A stretch of DNA of 34,643 nt from an uncultured Eubacteriales bacterium (GTDB lineage: Bacteria > Bacillota > Clostridia > Oscillospirales > Acutalibacteraceae). The position numbers were made by a program, and so were the translations under genes. The notes under the pieces are model-generated. The model was not told the origin of the DNA. It saw only the letters and a program-made list of their open reading frames with translations, and ran no database searches. The stretch is from contig OMZF01000057.1 in NCBI GenBank assembly GCA_900315465.1, forward strand, positions 1-34,643, in the 5' to 3' direction. This document shows, piece by piece, positions 31,476 through 34,643 of this stretch (position 1 is its first letter; each line of letters starts with the position of its first letter).

Positions 31476-31533
31476 ATTATACACTTAAACAAAAAATTTT
31501 CAATATATTTTGAAGAATTATTTATTATGCACC
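31476..31533 (-). promoter_or_regulatory. Promoter of the CBM lipoprotein, homologous to the amylase promoter
   Basis: Minus strand TTGAAA (31503-31498), 16 bases, TATAAT (31481-31476), with GGTGCATAATAAATAATT at 31533-31516; spacing and sequence mirror the amylase promoter. Confidence 0.75.
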
Positions 31534-31546
31534 CGAATAATATATT

Positions 31547-31807
31547 TTATTCACCTACCGCACCGATACTTTTAAGCTTTTTTATTGCATCGACAACATC
31601 TTTTTCAATAGTTTCACGAGGTGCATCGTACTCCTCAGCAATTGAATCTATTATTCTTTTTTCTGTAGTATCTTCTTTTATAAGGTCAAGAATTGCTCCG
31701 AGAGTGACATTCCCTTTGATAACACCTGAAAATTCTGCCTTTGCTGTAGGTACGACTATAGTATCACTGCCTGTTTTATGTACAAGGAAATTTTTGTTAA
31801 GTTTCAT
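31547..31807 (-). CDS. Stand-alone PqqD-like (RiPP recognition element fold) protein
   Basis: 86 residues. The order TIVVPT...GVIKGNVTLGAILDLIKED, then helices TEKRIIDSIAEEYD and ETIEKDVVDAIKKLKSIGAV matches PqqD: a short beta part and three helices ending in xLxxxGxx. PqqD proteins bind leader peptides of ribosomal peptide products and present them to modifying enzymes. No radical SAM protein or short precursor gene is visible within the window, so the partner must lie elsewhere or the domain serves another purpose. AAAGGA lies upstream. Confidence 0.82.
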   Translation of the reverse strand: MKLNKNFLVHKTGSDTIVVPTAKAEFSGVIKGNVTLGAILDLIKEDTTEKRIIDSIAEEYDAPRETIEKDVVDAIKKLKSIGAVGE

Positions 31808-31848
31808 AATCCATATTATCCTTTCATATAATTTTTAAGCTTACATCA

Positions 31849-31877
31849 ATTATACAGAAAATTTCATATATTTTCAA
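31849..31877 (-). promoter_or_regulatory. Promoter of the PqqD-like gene
   Basis: Minus strand TTGAAA (31877-31872), 17 bases, TATAAT (31854-31849). Confidence 0.65.
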
Positions 31878-31881
31878 TACA

Positions 31882-31919
31882 CAAAAACAGACGACAAGCA
31901 TTATCCGCCTGCCGTCTGT
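31882..31919 (-). terminator. Terminator of the large secreted protein gene
   Basis: On the minus strand ACAGACG/CGTCTGT arms (31919-31913, 31893-31887) are followed by five T. The stem lies just after the stop at 31925. Confidence 0.75.
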
Positions 31920-31924
31920 CATAA

Positions 31925-34414
31925 TTATTTTACTTTGATTTTAAATGTTTTTGCGGCAACATATCCGCTCTTGTCCTTTATCAGCGATCTTACTTCAAAA
32001 TCACCCTTTGATGAAGGAGTATATGAAGCAACTGTAAGGCTTGAATTACGCTTACCAATAGTTGTCCATTTTGTATCTCCTGATTTTCGGTATTCGTAGG
32101 TGTAATAATAGGGGGCAGTACCTCCCGATGATTTAGCATTTATCGTAACTGCATTATTCACATTGACCGTCACTGCACTTATCGTTGATTTATTCTCAAC
32201 AAGAGTTCCTGTCACTTTGACGGTAAATGTGGAAGAACTCATTTCACCTTTGCTGTCCTTCACAATGACACGGGCTTTATATGTTCCTGCTGTCTTTGGC
32301 GTAAAATTTGCGGAATCAGCGGTACTGTATTTTTCTCCGAGTGTTATCCATGAATTTTTGCCCGGTTTCTGATACTGATATGTATAATAATACGGTGCTA
32401 TTCCTCCTTCTGCCGAACCTGCAAGGATCATTTTCGTTCCGCACAAGGAATCTCCTGCTTGTACATTTGAAGTGCTTTTCAATACTTTTGGAGCGTTTAC
32501 TGTAAGTTCAAATCTTTTTGAAGTTACTTTGCCTATCGTATCTTTTATGCTGATAAGTATATCATATGTACCTGCAGCAGATGGTTTGAACTGAGCCGTA
32601 TTTTCACTGCCGAATTTTTCTCCTATGGTTTTCCAGTTTTTATCTCCGCTCAGTCTGTAAAGAAAAGCATAACCAAGCTCTCCCGTGCCTCCTTTTCCTA
32701 CTGCACTCAGATTTACACTTTCCCCAAGTTCTATTGCATTACTGCTTACAATGGAATTATTTTCAGGTGCTGTATAATGGAAAGGTGTTCCCGGCTCTGA
32801 TTTTCCGTCATATATATAACCGTCATCAGGAACATTATTTGTATTTCTGTCAACACGAAGTGCCTTTACTTCATCCTGTGTAAGTATAAGCATATCGGCA
32901 TATTTTTGATCCAAAAGTCCGTCAGCAGCCAGCTTTGATGCTCTATCATAATTAGCACATCCGCTTTCAATAGCATAATAACTATCTGCTATCCATGCAT
33001 CTTTTTCACTGTTATAAACAAATTTCGCTGTTTTTACCTTTTCGGTGATTTGGGATACACTATATATACTTTCATAACGCTGTTCATCGTAATTATATTT
33101 ATATTTAACATCGCACTTTATCTGAGGGATAACAACATCTTTCAGTATTATGCTTGAAGTGGGATGATCTTCAAATTTTTCTCCCTTAACAAATAATTTC
33201 CCTGAGCTTACATATCTTCCGTCTGTCCAGCTGTCCTGAGCAAAGCCCAGATCTCCGCCGTAATAAAGATTATTTCCTACTCCCCATTCACTTTCACTAT
33301 AACTGTCTTTTTCACTTCTTCTGTAAAAATAAGCATAGGAATTCATTGAACCGTTTATTCTGCACCATGAACCGCTTCCGACTTTTTCGCAAAGGTTCTT
33401 CCATGTTACAGCACCTTCACGGGGAATGTCATCATCCATTTCGAGCTGTGAATATTCTTTCTGAAGATCAAATGTTTCTTTCAGGTCGATTTTCGTACCA
33501 TTTTTCCCGAAAGTATAATATTTTTTGATCTTATCTTCGGTTATGCCCTGACCTTTAATATCTCCTGCCCCACCGTAGCTTTTTGTTTCATCATTATATG
33601 TAACATCAATAAGCCAGTGATAATCACTGTTCCATTTATATGATGAAGAGCTGTCAAGACGTTTTGAGATCTTGCCCATTACACTCGGAAACCCTAATGA
33701 ATCGTAACGGAACGGATATATTACACTTGCAAAAAGTGATACTGTATCTTTTCTGCTGTATGGACTGTAGATATAAAAAGACTGATCGGAATGACCTGCT
33801 GTTACTACCTCCCAATAATCACTTGTTTTAACGACATTTCCTCTTATATACGAACCGCTGTACAGACAAATACTGTCAAAGCCTTTTTGTACTGCATCCA
33901 TATTTTCAAAGAAATCCGATTTTGTGGCGTAGGTGTCAATAAGATAATCCGCATCATCCTGAAGTTTCTGGAGATTAAGTTTTATGCTTGTATCTTCCCA
34001 TGTATCATCCCAGCTGTATCTGCCCGGTACTCTTGATTGCAACACCAATTCTCCGCCGTCTGTAGAAAAGCTTCTGAAAATATAACCGCCATTGACACGT
34101 GCAACAGCCGGATCATCATATTTTATATCAGCATACAGCCTTATCTTTTCATTCCAGTCATCCCAGTCGAATTCTATTGCCGAATCTTCACTGTAAACAG
34201 AAGCTTTATCTGCAAAGCGGAATGATCTCGGGTCAGGATTATCGGTTTCAACAAAAAAATATTCATTGAACGGTGCAAGCAAAGGGGTTATTTTATATGA
34301 ATAACCTGTAACATCTGCCGCATTTGCATCAATACCTGTAATAGTATCAGGCATCAGCACAGTAACTGTTGTAAGCATACCTGACAAAAGAATTACCGAA
34401 ATAAATTTTCTCAC
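31925..34414 (-). CDS. Large secreted protein with three C-terminal Ig-like repeats, unknown N-terminal domain
   Basis: 829 residues from GTG 34414, behind AAGGAG. A signal peptide (about 1-33, ending near ANAAD) marks export. Residues 35-540 show no family I can name: Tyr/Asp/Ser-rich, with repeated short beta-like segments and a stretch RNTNNVPDDGYIYDG near 530 that recalls a calcium-binding loop. Residues 545-829 are three repeats of about 90, each with GGxxPYYYTYxYxKxGxxxW and a terminal AGTYxxxxxxKD-xxG, the layout of bacterial Ig-like/Y_Y_Y domains. No lipobox, sorting motif or clear membrane anchor is seen, so it is probably released or bound to the wall by these repeats. Confidence 0.85.
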   Translation of the reverse strand: MRKFISVILLSGMLTTVTVLMPDTITGIDANAADVTGYSYKITPLLAPFNEYFFVETDNPDPRSFRFADKASVYSEDSAIEFDWDDWNEKIRLYADIKYDDPAVARVNGGYIFRSFSTDGGELVLQSRVPGRYSWDDTWEDTSIKLNLQKLQDDADYLIDTYATKSDFFENMDAVQKGFDSICLYSGSYIRGNVVKTSDYWEVVTAGHSDQSFYIYSPYSRKDTVSLFASVIYPFRYDSLGFPSVMGKISKRLDSSSSYKWNSDYHWLIDVTYNDETKSYGGAGDIKGQGITEDKIKKYYTFGKNGTKIDLKETFDLQKEYSQLEMDDDIPREGAVTWKNLCEKVGSGSWCRINGSMNSYAYFYRRSEKDSYSESEWGVGNNLYYGGDLGFAQDSWTDGRYVSSGKLFVKGEKFEDHPTSSIILKDVVIPQIKCDVKYKYNYDEQRYESIYSVSQITEKVKTAKFVYNSEKDAWIADSYYAIESGCANYDRASKLAADGLLDQKYADMLILTQDEVKALRVDRNTNNVPDDGYIYDGKSEPGTPFHYTAPENNSIVSSNAIELGESVNLSAVGKGGTGELGYAFLYRLSGDKNWKTIGEKFGSENTAQFKPSAAGTYDILISIKDTIGKVTSKRFELTVNAPKVLKSTSNVQAGDSLCGTKMILAGSAEGGIAPYYYTYQYQKPGKNSWITLGEKYSTADSANFTPKTAGTYKARVIVKDSKGEMSSSTFTVKVTGTLVENKSTISAVTVNVNNAVTINAKSSGGTAPYYYTYEYRKSGDTKWTTIGKRNSSLTVASYTPSSKGDFEVRSLIKDKSGYVAAKTFKIKVK

Positions 34415-34443
34415 AATAATACAACTCCTTGCTTTTTTCTTAA

Positions 34444-34472
34444 ATTATATCACGTTGAAAAATTTATTTCTA
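34444..34472 (-). promoter_or_regulatory. Promoter of the large secreted protein gene
   Basis: Minus strand TAGAAA (34472-34467), 17 bases, TATAAT (34449-34444), with an upstream TG. Confidence 0.5.
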
Positions 34473-34529
34473 CTTTAATTATTCAAGATTTTATAATATC
34501 AATTTTGTTTAAATTCACCAAAAAATAAA

Positions 34530-34643
34530 TTGGATTTATAATCATATTTTTATTATACTTTTTCAGGTAGAATCTGTCATACATAAAACCGTCTTATGAG
34601 AATATATCTCAAATTCATATTAAATCAAAGGCGGTGATCAAAA
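34530..34643 (+). promoter_or_regulatory. Leader of a plus-strand gene that begins beyond the window
   Basis: TTGGAT (34530-34535), 18 bases, TATACT (34554-34559) form a promoter candidate. A short palindrome TGAGA-ATATA-TCTCA sits at 34597-34611. AAAGGCGGTGATCAAAA closes the window as a ribosome site, so a start codon should follow at once. No coding sequence is visible. Confidence 0.55.

Noticed and set aside
32820..32870. A dockerin or thrombospondin-type calcium repeat in the large secreted protein
   Set aside because: Only one RNTNNVPDDG-like loop is present; dockerins need two, and no cohesin or other scaffold gene is in view.
1..34643. Prophage, insertion sequence or genomic island
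   Set aside because: No integrase, transposase, structural phage gene or tRNA-linked repeat is visible, and gene style is even across the window.

Overview
The window looks like a chromosome segment of a low-GC, anaerobic, spore-forming Firmicute, most likely of the Ruminococcus/Oscillospiraceae kind. This is inferred from gene content (spoVAC, a SpoIVFB-type protease, an M23/SpoIIQ-like protein, reverse rubrerythrin, lipoprotein starch-degrading proteins with CBM26 modules and Ser/Glu linkers, class B sortase) and AT-rich intergenic DNA; there is no rRNA or other decisive marker. Genes start with ATG, GTG or TTG, usually behind clear GGAGG-like ribosome sites. I see no transposase, integrase, phage genes, tRNA, rRNA or CRISPR array. 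No gene-free stretch exceeds about 300 bases.

Layout. 1-3215: a truncated membrane HD-GYP phosphodiesterase (minus), then a membrane-anchored polysaccharide deacetylase and an Amidase_3-SH3 protein (plus). 3288-4404: an oxidative-stress pair, PerR-like repressor plus reverse rubrerythrin, with a Per-box-like operator. 4598-7023: four tandem paralogous small membrane proteins (DUF4190-like) followed by a C_GCAxxG_C_C protein, ending at a strong two-way hairpin. 7068-13651 (minus): an 8-oxoguanine glycosylase, then a probable operon read as cysteine desulfurase - thiI - giant class B sortase - tail-anchored partner. 13765-16037 (plus): spoVAC, a flavin reductase-rubredoxin fusion and nadA. 16191-18031 (plus): a VanY-like protein with a ruined active site, then a 97-aa membrane protein overlapping a SpoIVFB-type protease. 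18250-20843 (minus): a truncated-type MutS homologue and an XRE regulator. 20979-23504 (plus): a lipoprotein, then azlC-azlD-hydroxyacid dehydrogenase. 23693-26404 (minus): a fused ABC ATPase/permease. 26598-27374 (plus): M23 protein. 27433-31440: a GH13 alpha-amylase lipoprotein, a HAD phosphatase, and a small lipoprotein that looks like the amylase with its catalytic part removed. 31547-34414 (minus): a stand-alone PqqD-like protein and a large secreted protein with three Ig-like repeats. The right edge holds the leader of another plus-strand gene.

How genes work together: thiI and the cysteine desulfurase form a sulfur-relay pair; PerR, reverse rubrerythrin and the flavin reductase-rubredoxin protein fit peroxide/oxygen defence; the amylase and its small twin share promoter, signal peptide and CBM and probably act together at the cell surface on starch. 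Most unusual is the sortase: it carries an N-terminal cytosolic domain that reads like a degenerate CinA/MoCF fold, a single membrane helix, the SrtB domain, and about 390 residues of helical repeats, and is followed by a small tail-anchored protein that may carry the same kind of N-terminal fold. Two families of dispersed intergenic hairpin repeats punctuate the window.
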